DNA of 64,000 nt from Channallabes apus (Eukaryota > Chordata > Actinopteri > Siluriformes > Clariidae), in the NCBI GenBank assembly GCA_030522415.1, contig CM060106.1, positions 28,044,985 to 28,108,984 on the forward strand. Reading direction: 5' to 3'. Positions 46,901 through 61,000 of the stretch are shown here, piece by piece. The notes beneath the pieces are model-generated. The model was not told where the DNA came from. It made no database searches and was given only the letters and a program-made list of their open reading frames with translations. The translations under genes and the position numbers were made by a program. Every line of letters begins with the position of its first letter. Within the stretch, counting starts at the first letter, position 1.

Positions 46901-49900
46901 ACTCATCAGTAAACAAGACTGTTTGAAAATTAGTCTACATGTATGCCTGGGCCCACTGCAACCGTTTCTGCTTGTGAGCATTGATTAGGGGTGACCAAAT
47001 AGTAGGTTTATGCCCAACTGCAAGCCTCTAAAGGATCCTACACCTTGAGGTTCGCAGGACTCCAGAGGCACCAGCAAGCTTCAAATACCTGTTTGCTGCT
47101 TTGTAATGGCATTTCAGCAGCTGCTCTCTTAATCTGATGAATTTGTCTGGCAGAAACCTTCTTCATTCTGCCTTCATCTGCACAAACCTGTCTGCGCTGA
47201 ATCAGCCACAAATTTCTTCACAATACGATGAGTTTTTGTGAAATATCTAATGTTTTCGTACCTTGTCCAATTTGACGCTTTTCGGCAGCAGAGATCCTTT
47301 TTCTTTCCTATGTTGCTTGAAACCTGTGGCCTGCTTAATTATGTGGAACAACCTTCTTCAGTACATTTTCTTTAATTGGGATTATCTGGCAAACTAATTA
47401 TCACACGTGTCTGAGATTCATTTCAGTAATCCAAAGAACCCTGAGACACAATACCATCCATGAGTTTAATTTAAAAACTAAACATTTAATGTTTATGACA
47501 CTTACATCCAACTTACATCCAATAATTTGGAAACCGTGTATATTTATCGCAATTATTATTTATATAATATTTAAAGTCGCAAAGAATCCTTTTTTTTCAT
47601 GGGTTGTAATACTGTCTTGACATTCCATTAAATAAAATTCCTATGATTTAATGTGTAGCTGTTCTTACTGAGTTGGTTAATGTGCAGAGCCATAAATCGC
47701 TTTCACTCTTTTTGTGTTCATAACCTGTAATTAGTCTGTGATGAATCCTTTTGTTATCTAGGTGATGTAGTGAGTCATGTGCATGCTCAAGTTGTCAAGG
47801 TCTTACCTGCTGATATATTCTGATGTACTGTATGATTCTGTGTGTCTGCTGTGTAAAGGGGATTATGCTGGCTTCCCTGGCTGCGGCCTACTTCGTCTCC
47901 ACAGCACATATCGCCACGACCTGAAGATCTACGCCTCGGATGAAGGCAGGGTACAGATGACTGCAGCTGCCTTTGCCAAGGTATTAACCTGCCATTCAGA
48001 TAAATGTTTCTGTGTGGAATTGTGTGTTCTGTGTGTAGAGATGATTTTTGTGACATGTCTGGCAGGGGTTGCTGGCGCTGGAGGGTGAGCTGACACCCAT
48101 TCTGGTACAGATGGTGAAGAGTGCTAACATGAACGGCCTGCTGGATAATGACCTAGACTCACTGAGCGGCTGTCAGCAGCGTGTCAAAGCCAGACTTCAC
48201 GAGATCATGCAGAAAGATGAAGACTTCACTGAAGAAGATTTCGACAAGGTGAATCCTTTTTTTTTTTTTTTTTTTTATCAGCTGAAAACTCTGAATTGGA
48301 TGAGTTTTTCAGAATGTAGCCTACTAGATGTGGGTATGCTGTTATAGGAAATTAATAAAAAATCTATTTCATCCCCAATTTTGTTCCTATAGCATACACA
48401 TGTACATTGCTACCTTTTATTCTTGATTTTCTCTCTCAGCTGGCTCCAACAGGCAGCCTCTCTATGGTGAACTCTATGAATGCTGTTGAAAATCCAGTAA
48501 GAACATGTGACAAAGTGTACAGCCTCATCCAGAGCCTCATCAGCCAGATAGAAAAGAGACTTGAAGATCCCAAATCTGCAGGTTAGTCAGATATCTTTTA
48601 ACTCAGATGGCGAATACACTCATGTCACAAATCAGCAATTCACTAAGGGCCGGATGTGATGACTTTATTATTTTGTTGTAATTGCAAGATTTTTGCAAAA
48701 ATACTGGATATTTTGTGAGTACTTACGTAACATGTCCTGACTCCACTGTCAATTAGAGTAACAGCTACAGTAGTTGATGCACAACATACAGTACACTTTT
48801 TTTACAGACTAAATAATCAGTAGATATCAGAGAAATACATTGTGACTTATTATTATAATAATAATAATAATTATTATTATTATTGCAGCGTTTTAGTTGA
48901 CACTTTTGATAAACCTAAATAGGGCAGAATTGAATGGTGTTGTCCTACTGGTAATACAAATAAATATGAATATTAATGACCAGTGTATTAATTTCCCTCA
49001 GATTTACAGTTGTACCACAGTGAGACTTTAGAGATGATGCTGCAGCGCTGGTCTAAACTAGAGAGGGACTTTCACATGAAAAATGGACGCTACGACATCA
49101 GCAAGATCCCAGATATCTATGATTGTGTGAAGTATGATGTTCAGCACAACAGCTCCTTGGGCCTGGAGGATACTGTGGAACTGTTCACCTTGTCACGAGC
49201 ACTAGCAGACATAGTCATACCACAGGTACATCCTTCAAAGGCTCTGTTATCCTTAGCGGTTAACATAGAAATATCATTAATGCATCATCATTCATCATCA
49301 TCATGAATCATTAATACACATATGGGATTAGGTAATTACGTAACAACAAGATAAACAACAGTTTATCTTTATAAACAGCAGTTGCTATTTTAAGACACAG
49401 AGGTCGGCCTTTCTGTAATAGTTCTTGCAAGAACAGTATTGTCAAGTGCATTCGCAAAATCCGTCAAGCACCATAATGAAACTGGCTCTCATGAAGGCCG
49501 TCCCAGGAGGGCGAGACCAAGACCTACCTCTGCTGCAGACGAGAAGTTCATTTAGAGTTATCAGCCTGAAAAATGACCAATTAACAGCACCTCAGTTTAG
49601 AGGCGTTATGAAGTCTTTACAGAGCAGAAGTAGCAGACACATCTCAATATCAACTGTTCGAAGGAGATTAATGCATTTTTGGACGCCATCAGCATTCCTT
49701 TACAATGTAGAAAGAAATAAAAATCAGGAATAATCATGGAGTTAGAAAGTGATCTAAATCTTTTTAACGGTAGTGTATGCTTTTATCTTTTTTTTATTTA
49801 TATATTTTTTAAATAACATGCTTGATGCCTGTTCAGGAATATGGCATTAACAAGATGGAGAAGTTGGAAATAGCATATGGCTATTGCCTGCCTCTGATCA

Positions 49901-52900
49901 AGAAGATCCAGCTGGACCTACAGAGGACTCACGAGGACGAGTCTGTCAACAAACTCCATCCCCTGTAAGCTGGTTTTACACACGTGCACATTTTTATTAA
50001 ATGTGAAAAAGAATCAAAATAATCTTTTGATTCTGAGCTTTTTACATACTGTTTTATCCATCCGTGTTTGTTTATGCATGTGCTCTTATCCTAGGTATTC
50101 CCGTGGTGTGCTGTCACCAGGCAGACATGTACGGACACGACTGTATTTCACTAGTGAGAGTCATGTCCACTCGCTGCTTAGCATTTTCCGCTACGGAGGC
50201 CTGCTGGACGTAAGTTATATATAATTGGGAGCCTCAAGCCAGAGGCTACATGCACTAACATGATCTTTTGGTTTGTTGTAGGAGGACAATGACCAGCAGT
50301 GGAGAAGGGCCATGGACTATCTAAGTGCCGTGTCTGAGCTCAACTATATGACCCAGATAGTTATCATGCTGTATGAGGACAACAACAAGGTATTTTTAAA
50401 TCATGTATGAGTCAATGTGGTTTGGAATTAAAGGAATTCTGTGTATTCAGTCAGATCTCTGTGCTCTGCATGCATTGTCTATGCACTGTCACTAAATCTA
50501 AGAATTTTATATATGTTGGTTCATGGACATATGTTTTAACTACTTGTGTCCATGAAACTCACTTTTGTTGAAAGATAACTTGTGTTAGAAGGTTTGATGA
50601 ACAGTTTGATGTTCAGAACACTGAAAGTACATAATAAGAAGTTGTGATGTACAGCATAACCAGATAAAGGCTGAAGCAAGTGTTTACTACCTTGACTAAC
50701 TTGGTAATATATAACCCAAATTCTTTTATTCTTAAAAAGTAGTCTGTTTTCTAAACAACACACTCACTAACTCATCTTCTATACCGGTTTATCCTGCATT
50801 CAGGGTCGTGAGGACCTGGAGTCTATCCCGGGGGGCTTAGGGCACGAGGCAGGGTGCCTATCCATCGCAGGGCACACACACATACACACACTCACATTCA
50901 CACACTACGGGCATTTTGGGAACGCCAATTAGCCTAACATGCATATCTTTGGACTGTGAGGGGAAACCTGAGTACCCAGAGGAAACCCACCAATGACGGG
51001 GAGAACATACAAACTCGGAGATGGAATTCGAGCCAGCCCGGGAATCGAACCTGGACCCTGGAGGTGCAAGGCAACAGTGCTGATTTGGAAATACCTTTGA
51101 CTGGAAAAAAAAATAAGGAAGCTTCTTCAAAAATGTTTTTGTGCCTCAACGACTGCCTTTAGAACTCCATTATATGTGATGTTTAAAAAAAGATTTTATA
51201 GTTTCTTTGGTCTACTGTTTGCCCATAAAAAATATGAGGTGATTGTTTACATACTTCATCCATGTTTTACTAGTTAAATTTTTGTATTTATAAATTATTT
51301 CCATCAAAAATCATTCTAAAAAATAGATCTTTACTGCATTGCAGGATCCCTCCTCAGAAGAGCGTTTCCACGTCGAGCTGCATTTCAGCCCCGGAGTTAA
51401 AGTGTGTGAAGAGGAGAATGCACCAATGGGCTTTGGCTTCCGTCCTGCTTCTTCTGAGGTAAGAAGAGTAACTTTGAGGGTTTTTTTTTTCTGAAAAATG
51501 CTGTCAATCAATTATTAGGAGTTGTTTGTTGCATGATAATATTCTAGTGTAGTACTTACTTAGTAATATTTGCCCATATACGTGCTTGTGCATGTTATTG
51601 TGCATCACTGATGTTTTTTTTTTCTTTAGAATGACCAGAAGCAGACAGATCCTGGAAGTTTGGAGAACCTTGTGAGGGATGAACCAGATCAAGCGTTGCC
51701 CCTATCTGAATCAGGAGGCCCACAGCGTAGATCTCCTCTGACTCGAAACCGAAAGACTAGCTCCATGGAGGTACAATCTACTCATCATAGTCCATCCATC
51801 CCTCCCAGAATGCCCACCCTCTTCTTCATTAACAGATGTACTGGAGTTATCGCAATCATTTAATGTTTCTTCAGCATTGTAGTACATCTTGGTGTAAATG
51901 CACATTATCTGTAATAGGAGGTGTGATTTAAAGACAAACGAGGAAAAGTACTTGAATTAATGGGAGCTGTTTTATAGGAGCAAGGATAGTACTGAAAAAA
52001 ATCTGTTTTTTTTTTTTTTAAGATAAAGGTGGGAGGACTCAATGGATTGGATTTTTGTTTGTCCGGCACGTCCCGTGGATGCTCGGGCAAATTGAGAGAA
52101 CCTGAAACGTTTTGCCTGCTAAGCCCCATACACAGCAATCTGTGATTTAAAAATGTAAAATTTCAGTAATTTGTGCTGCATTGGCTTTTTTGTGCGATCA
52201 GACAGAACCAGGGCCAGCCTTTGGTCTCCACAGGCATAGATGAACCTTGAGGGCCAATGATTTTGTCTCTACTTTACTGGTGTAATTACTAATCCTTTTT
52301 GTTTTATTTTTGTGCAGGTTCTGTCAGAGACTTCGTCCTCTAAAGCAGCCAGCTATCGCCTTTTCCCTTCGTGCTCACGCCAGTCTCCAGAGATGAAGCA
52401 GAGTGGATTAGGTTGGTATCATATGTCTGTCCATCTCAGTTGTCCCGGCTGCCCTTCCCCCCGCCTCTCGTTCAGTCTAAAGAGTCATGTCTGGATTAAG
52501 TTTCTAACTCATTACCCCTTCAGCGACCTGCACATTTATGTCAGAAAGGTCATGTCAGTTCTCTAAATAGCCTACATAACTAGACGATGAGTTTAGACGC
52601 AGGTGCTGAGAAATAGATAATGGTCTATTTTTCATGTGTTTCATGTTTTAATTTAATAGTTTGCACATGAACACTTGTTAATTTTGATGTAAACAACTGG
52701 TTGCATAAGACTTTCACACTGCTAGGCTGTATTAATTAGTGCACTATTTTAACATATTGTCTATGATATTAATATGTACGTATTTGTAAATGTGTTTAAA
52801 TACTACCATTTAGTAAGGGCCTGTTGGATTGACATTGTGTGAAAACAAGTTAACAGAATAATAACATGAGCAACCGTATGCAAGATATTATTGTATGTTC

Positions 52901-55012
52901 ATGAAAAATTAATAACGATAACCATTCATAAAAATAATGTTTTGTTATCATAAAGATTTATTCTTGATGATAATATATGAAACAGAACTGAAGCCTACCA
53001 ATCACTGGGTGACTGGTAGGGTATTTCTCACCTGACTTATTTGCCCACTTAAAATTTTCTTGTATTTTATCTTAATCTGAATAACAGCATGTATGTGTGT
53101 AGTGATGACTAACTGACCTAGTTCTCTAACCATCCTCAACAGGCTCGCAGTGTGCAGGTCTCTTCAGCACCACTGTCCTTGGCGGGTCCTCTAGCGCCCC
53201 CAATCTTCAGGATTATGCTCGTACACATCGCAAAAAGTTCTCATCTGGCAGTTTGACATATAAAGATGGTATGTGCTCATACAAAATGTTGTAGTTTTTT
53301 CCCCCTACAATGCAGAATGAGAGTTCAGGGGTTATGACAGTCCAGGGCTCACGCTAAAGGGAATAAAATGGGAATGTGTAAGGGTTTATAGGTCATTCAA
53401 GATTTTTATTTAGTATACAGTCTTATACTTGTGTCCTTGTAATAATGTCCTTTTTGTTATTTTGCCACAGTTGCCATTTGCTGTCCATCACCAACCTTCA
53501 CCAGCACTGATTTATTACATTTCTGTTAAATTTTTATATTCAGATAGTGTAATGTTAGCTTCATCTCCATTCAGTCAATAAGTAGTGATTATTACAGATG
53601 AAAGTTTTGGCAGATAATCAGAATTACCTGATTATCTAGCGGATTAAATCACACCTTTACTGTATATACAGCTATCTATCTTTGTATAGACACATTATGA
53701 CACATTGTCTTTAGTATGTGCCTAAGAGTCAAAGATAATTGTTAGTTCTGCTTGGATAGCTTTTTTATTACATTTTATCTATAAGATACCTCTCTATGGG
53801 AGCAGTGACTTTCCAAATTCCTTTCCAGAACATTCCTGTATGTGGAGAACATTTTGTCCACAAGGTGGCAATGTGAGATGAGATGAGTCTTTTTTTTTTT
53901 CTTCTCCACACTGCCATTTTATATGCAAGGTTTTAGATGCTCTAGTGTTATTGACCTATAATATATGTGTGTTCATTGATCCCATGTTCAGTGATCATTC
54001 CTGTCTGTGGTGAACCGATATTCAATTGTAAATGTCTCTGTGGTGTATTGTCTGTGCAATGCGATCTTTGTCCTCTGGTTTTCACTGTAATCTATAGCAG
54101 TGTCCTAAAACGATATCAAAGGTTTTGTGTGTGTGTGTGTCTGTGTGTGTGTGAAGGTCATATTCATCATTTTAATAAGTGAGCTGAATGTTCTACAGGG
54201 ACCTAAGGCATTAAAGTGTTAGTAAAGGTTAGTAAGTTAGGTTCGTCATGTTAAAAGATGATCTAAAAACCTTTCTTTTTTATTTTGACTCTCTAATGTG
54301 GGCTGGGATTACCGCATTCTCTTGATCCATTTACGGATCGCTGTCTTATATAATCAGAAAAAGTCATATGAAATGCAGTGTCGTTTAGCTTCTATGTCGA
54401 ATCTACCTGAACACCGTGCTTAAAGCTGCTTCTCTTGCTTCCCTTCAGTGACTCTAACCGTGTCTTGCTGTAGGTCTTACTGTAGCATAAAGCCCCTCAG
54501 TGAACTCCAGCTCTGTTCTCCCTAATGTTCTTTGAATGTCTGACACCTTCAGCACTGTATAACCCAGACAGCCCCCATTATCCTTTACAGATGCACTCCA
54601 AAAGATGGTAACAACAGTGACCTTTTTTATTTCCTCAGAGTTGTTGTCTATGCCGGCAGTAAAGCGATTTTCTGTGTCGTTTGCAAAGCATCCGACTAAT
54701 GGTACGTCTGCTTCTCTTCAAGTATATTTCACATTTCTCCACCCTTCTTGTCCTGCATGCCTTTGGAAAAAACAAGCTTAATCTCTTTTAGTGTTTAACT
54801 TACTTTCAGTTTAACATGGTCACTGCTGTATTCCCTCCATCTCCACCAGTTTGTCCGTCTCGGTCCACCATTCATCTGGACGCTCACTCTAACACCACTC
54901 GTACATTCTGTTTATAACACCCTGCATAAGACTGTCACTCTTACCTAATGATCTCTGTGTTGATTTTTTTAAGTGAAAGTACTAGATGTACAGTAGGGAT
55001 GTAGTGTGTGTG

Positions 55013-55050
<38 letters not shown>

Positions 55051-58000
55051 AGCGCATGAAAACCTTTGCAATATTAGCATATGTAGTTTGAGCATTAGTT
55101 CATTAGTTGTGACATTGTTCACTATCTGTATTAGCCAGTGTACAAGGTGAGAACAAATGTGTCATTATTTTCATTGGGTTCTTTATGAGGAATATAATTT
55201 GAATTTCATTTGAAGAATATCAGGTCCAAATGAATTTCTTTTCTGATGAATCATAGCCCTTTCTTGTGTTAATATTCAGGGTGAAATACTTGTCGAGCTA
55301 CATTATTCTGAAGCTAGTATTACTACCTTTAAAAATGTAATTGGGGTAAGGTTAGTTCATTTGTGTTTGTATAGCTCATGGACGACTTTGATGTATTTAT
55401 TAGTATCATGAAACTTGAATTATGAATATTGATGAACAGTATTGAACACCATGGGCTTAGGAGTTGTTTTGCTTCTTTTTAAAAAAAATATTTTTAAATA
55501 ATAATAATTTGCAGAAAATTCAAATCCTAAAAACCGTAATTGCATGGAAAAAAACACACCTCTGTGATGTTGGTTACATTGGCAATGGAATAGTCGTATT
55601 AGTTTATTAACAGTAATTAATCATAATTAGCTCATTTAAATACTGTTTATATCATGACCACAGGAAATTCTCATTTCTGTTTGATTGGCAGGTGTGCATT
55701 AAATCCTTATGTAGGCACACTTTAAATAATTCTCATCAAATAGTATATAGAGGTCTAGTATTCATGGCAACGAGCTTAAACGAAAGCTAAGTGTGTCTGC
55801 ACATTTCTGCATCACTGTTGCAGGTGTGAAATGCACATAAATAGCAAGTGAGGATGTTTGATCAGTTTCACTGTATGGATCGCATAAAGCATGAAGGTGT
55901 GAAACAGCTGAATTAGTGCTAAAGGTGTAAAAATGGGTCAGTTTTAAATCGAGTAGTAATCCTTATACAAATGTTCTTCATTTCAAAGTATTATGCTATA
56001 ATCTGATATATAATTTTCTTCCCATAAATGTCACCACTCTGATTCATAGAGAAGATACTACCTTCAGTATGGCTTGGATTCATAATAGTGATCCATTGAG
56101 AGTGTATTCTTCTAGTGCATTTATTTATTTAAAGCAAATTCTAAAATATCCTTTCACAGAAATGATTGAATGATGTGAGTGACATGATTGCGGTACACTG
56201 CTGTATCTAATGTATGTTCTGTATCTAATCCACATTTTAGGATGTGAGTAAATATTGTAGTTTATTGCTGCTGCACACTACACTTCCCACTCTCTCTCCA
56301 TTTCTTACACACACCGCATGCCACGCAGTCCTTCTGAAGTAGGTTGTGAACTCACACAGTATAAGCCCTGCACTTATATGATTTTTGTCTACCTACTACA
56401 GTATAATAGTCCAGTACCAAGTATCACGATTAGCATTAGGGATAGAAACGTTTGATGGATATCAGTTTGGATTTGACACGTTTTCTGATTTAATCCTCTT
56501 GTGCTGGGAATGCAGTCTCAAAAAAAAATGACACCGATCTTGCACACGACTGCAAGACAACTTGTCTTATATTTCTAAAGCTTTCAGGGAGTCTGTTTGG
56601 CTGTGAATGTAATGTTTGTACTGAATCAGTATCCGACATCAGCTGATATTTAAAGCTCTTGACATCTGCGTGATATTAAGGTTCCATTGCATGGAGGCTA
56701 TTTGTAGTAGTTGTGTGTCTGTCGGTTTGTTAGTTTTGCATGTTTGTCTGGTGAAATGTTGACAATTACATAAGAAGACACATACAGTAGACTAGATCTA
56801 GATTTAATCTTTAGTTTTTATCTTAGTCTTTAAATGTTGCCATATCATATTAGTTTAGATAAGTGTTTCATTCACAAACGTAAAAAAAAAAAAGCTTTTT
56901 AACATTCCATCTCCAATACAGCACAAGAGGACATTTTGGAGCTTTTGATAGTTGGGAACTAATTATACACTTACTGTAATAGGTTAGGTTTATGTCAATT
57001 TTGTTATGACATGAAACTTTCTGACATCTAAACTGCCCAATAAATCGCTTACAAATTGAAATTGCAGTGTTAAATAAACATTGGCAAACATTCTCTTAAT
57101 GCTGAAGTTATTTGCTATTATCTTAGATGTTTGAATACAAATTGGTAACATTAAAAGTTAAATATATCAAATCGCAATCTCAATATGTCAACGTAATCAC
57201 AATGTGATTTTATGATCAAATCATGCAGCCATAATGTTAAGCAACATTTGACATTGATTCACTATTTGAGGATTTTGCATAGGTTTAAAAGTTTTAGATC
57301 TATAAGGCAATCTGCTTATTTTTAACACTACATTTGTTAAACTTAGATCCTTATTCAAAATTCAAACGAAAGTCAAAATTTACATTTAATTTGTCAAATA
57401 CACAGTCATACAAGTACGATATGCAGTGAAATGCTTACTGTATATGACCACCTGTGACCTTAAAAATAAAAGCTTATTAATAGGAAATAAATATCCATCC
57501 TCTTTGTAGAAAGTCAAAGCAGGAACATCCGGAGAAAAAATAAAAATAAATGAAAATCATTTTCATGTCATTTTGTTGAAATACACGAGAGGCCTTCAAA
57601 CCAGGACTTCCTTTATTTCTCTATATAATCCCCTCCTACACTAATGCACTTATTCCAGTGTTTCACTAGTGCTTGGATACCATTGAGGTAGAAAGTTTCC
57701 TCAGTACACCAGACCCTTTATCGGACTACCTGCTTCACAATCGAAATGCTGGACTTCCAGGCACTCCTTTAATAGCCCAAACATGTAGAAGTGTTTTGAG
57801 GGAGGACTGCTTGGAGGATGTGGCAATACTGTAACTCCCAGCCGAGTTCCTTTAATGTGCAATTCGTGTTCCTGGATTATTGCGTGTACAGTTCCCACAG
57901 ACACATGCATTTTTTACGCAAGTCTGAGATGAGTTATCTGTTGATTTTTCAAAGATCAGGCATTCTACTCGCTGAATGTTGACAGGAACGACTCCAGTGG

Positions 58001-61000
58001 ACACTCATTCAAATGTTATACTCCAGCTAAGAGACTCATCACTGTACTGTGCTTGAAGTCTTCTGTAAATGTTAATCAGTTTCTTCACCGATTCAAGTTC
58101 ACTTCATTCACCAGAGATTTCATTAGAAGTCCGGGTTTGACTTGAGCGCCCCTACATATTTATGTCTTGTTAAAATTAAGGTATCAAGTTGTGTTATAGA
58201 CACAAACCTAGAAGGTTTAGTCATCAGATTTTACTCTTTTACAGCCACTAAAAATCTTGGTTTGTTTCTTTTGACAGTTTTGATAGCAGGTGAATTCGAA
58301 TTGGTGCAGCTAACCTGAGATGTAAAAATGTCTTACTTGAAATAAAAATGAAGAAATGAAAGAAAGTGATGCCACTCTTTGATGGTGGATTATAGTTTTT
58401 TTTTTCTCTGTCACCATTTTAAGATTTAAAGTGAACCAGCCAGAAGAAGGTGCATCATAGTGACCTTGCTGGAGTAGAGCGAATAAGCAATGTTATTATG
58501 TTTAGGAAGGTCAAGACTGAGGAGTTGATGTAAATGGTAGGCTGATTTTTATTGTTCTGGGTAAATAAAAGTTTTTCTTACATTTCATTTTTACATTGTT
58601 TCATAGTCCCTTGTGGTCTGTTGCCATATTGTGGTAATCGAGATAATCCAGCATTTGTCAAATGATTTTTCTTTCTCCATATCAAGCCATTCTGCTGGCA
58701 AATAAAGGCAACTGACTACAACAGACTACACCTCTGCTACAGTCTGCTTCATGCTCTTAGTGCTTTCAAATGAGTATACATGTATTTGGACACACAAAGG
58801 CTTGTTGTTTGAAGATTTATGGGCCTGAACTTGGCTTTATACCACTTTGCTCCTAGTGCCCATCTTGAAGTTTAAGCATCTTAGACCAGTCCCTCCTCCA
58901 GATTGTTTTATCATGGCCATTATCAACCCACTCCCACCGTCCTCCCTGCTCTTCCACGCTCTGCCTCTTCTTTCTCAGAGCCGCTGGAGGAACAGCAGGT
59001 AGCCCAGCTGCTCCGGCGCTTCTCTACAGACCCCAATATCCGACATTCACTCTTTCTGGACAGCACTCTGGCCCACCACCTCAACCAGTGCTACTACCAC
59101 CTGCGCCTCTTCCGAAACTGGCTAATCTCCGGCCAAGACCCCTTAGAGTACCCATACGGTTAGCTCTGTTGCAACATAACGTGCCCTGGCCTGGCTTGCA
59201 TTGCGCTGCACTTTTGTGTCATTGCTGCCCCAGCTTTGCCTTCCATACTGCTTCTGATAAGCATGTGTAATGCTTGCTGTTTTTTTTTTTTTTGCTGTTG
59301 TTTTGCATATGCAGAAAATGAGTAATGTAACCTAATAGAGTTTAAAAAGTTTTGGCTCAGTTGAGCTTTCAGGCTTGGGTTTTGTTGACTGAAGTGTCAT
59401 TCCTACAAGTGCTGACTGTAAGAAGTTTGCTGCATGGTGATGGATTTGAAATGCAGCTACACTAAGTGGTATGTGGGTTTGTGCTTTTAAAAGTTTGAGC
59501 AGGATTAAATGAAGACCAGGTATTATGCGCTATGTCTTATACACCTGCCAGATGTTACTGACTGAAGTGAAGGAGAATCTGTTCCATTTTATATGGTTCA
59601 GTTCTACAACTTTAGATTCTGTTTTACATTTTTATTAGTTTTACATTTAAACTTTACATAACTAATACTGCTAAAAAAAAAAAAAAAAAAAAAGGAAAAT
59701 ATCACAACTAAAATCGGACTTAAATTCTAAATATAAAAGGGATTTACATACTATACAGTGAAAATAAAAAGTTCATTTACCCCTGTTAAAATACACATGA
59801 TTTTGTGAATTAAATTTTTTAAATAAATAATAAATAGAAATGTTAATGTTAAAATAAAACTTTTACATTTTAAGTTTATATTTGAAAGTAATCATGAAAA
59901 ACCTGTGTTCATTGAAATCATGCACTTCTTCATTTTCTTCTTCTTCTTCTTCATTTTCTATACCGCTTAATCCTGTGTTCAGGGTCGCGGGGGACCTGGA
60001 GCCTATCCCAGGAGACTTCGGGCACTAGGCGGGGTACACCCTGGACAGGGTGCCAATCCATCGCACACACACATACTCACATACACACACTCATTCACAC
60101 ACTATGGGCAATTTGAAATGTCAATTAACCTAACCTACATGTCTTTGGATTGTGGGAGGAAACCGGAGTACCCGGAGGAAACCCACCAAGCACGGGGAGA
60201 ACATCCTTTTGCACCAAACAAAACGTTCAGAATGTTTATCCATCCCACCACAAAGCATGGTGGTGGCAGCTTTGTGCTGTGGGGTTGCTTTGCTGAGACT
60301 GACGCTATAGTAAAGATAGAAAGAAAAATGGATACTTACAAATGACGGTGTATTTTGTCACAAAACTTGCACGCCTCTGTTAGACAACTAAAGATAAATT
60401 CCATATGGACAAACCATGATTGGGCGTGTCAGGGTGGGGAGGCAAATGTGGTCTTGCACCGTCAGTTACTTATGCAAGTAATATCTTGCACTATTCCTTA
60501 TAATAGTCTGCAGGTGGTATTAGTGCCACCTGCAGGAAATTGTTTAGTCGCAGTGTGTGGGTGTGATCAGGACTCCTGCAATTTGATATTTAAACTAGCT
60601 TAGTAAACTTAAATTTTGACTGTAATTTCTGCCTTTAAATTGGCATTTGATTGGTTGGGAAAAAAAATTCAAGTCGCTATAGTGAGTATTTGTACAAGTA
60701 GTTAAGAAACAGATTTGTGTGTGTATACACACAGTTTAACTTAAAATTATTTAACCACTCAAAATTTAAATAGCTAAATATAATATATAATATAACAATA
60801 GATTTCTCCAAATTCAACACAAATGGCACAAATGGCCCCTTTTAATGTTTCCTGCAGTCTCAAAATTATTCAACCCTTAAATATAATCCCTTATTAGAGT
60901 ACAAATTTATACATCAGATCATGCACTCCCGATGCAACTCATTAAATGCCACAGGTGTACTTGATTTAGAACACATAGAATACGTGGACTTTCTAGAGAT

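Larger units (their letters stand above)
44219..47538 (-). mobile_element. Tc1-like transposon interrupted by a SINE and a hAT element
   Basis: The ends CTGCGCTTCGAATTATTAC and CAATAATTTGGAAACCGTG are imperfect inverted repeats with TA outside; a second TIR-like CCAAATTATTATGCAC near 44400 suggests an IR/DR layout. Without the two insertions the element is about 1.5 kb. Transposase pieces on the minus strand: [20 protein letters not shown] (about 45210-45110) and [13 protein letters not shown]...[13 protein letters not shown] (44825-44690), with stops elsewhere. It fills most of the 4-kb ppip5k1 intron 43832-47858. Confidence 0.88.

Noticed and set aside
54597..54609. Possible 17-nt microexon between AG and GT near 54593-54609 in ppip5k1
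   Set aside because: Its length is not a multiple of three and it would break the frame between two exons that join perfectly without it.
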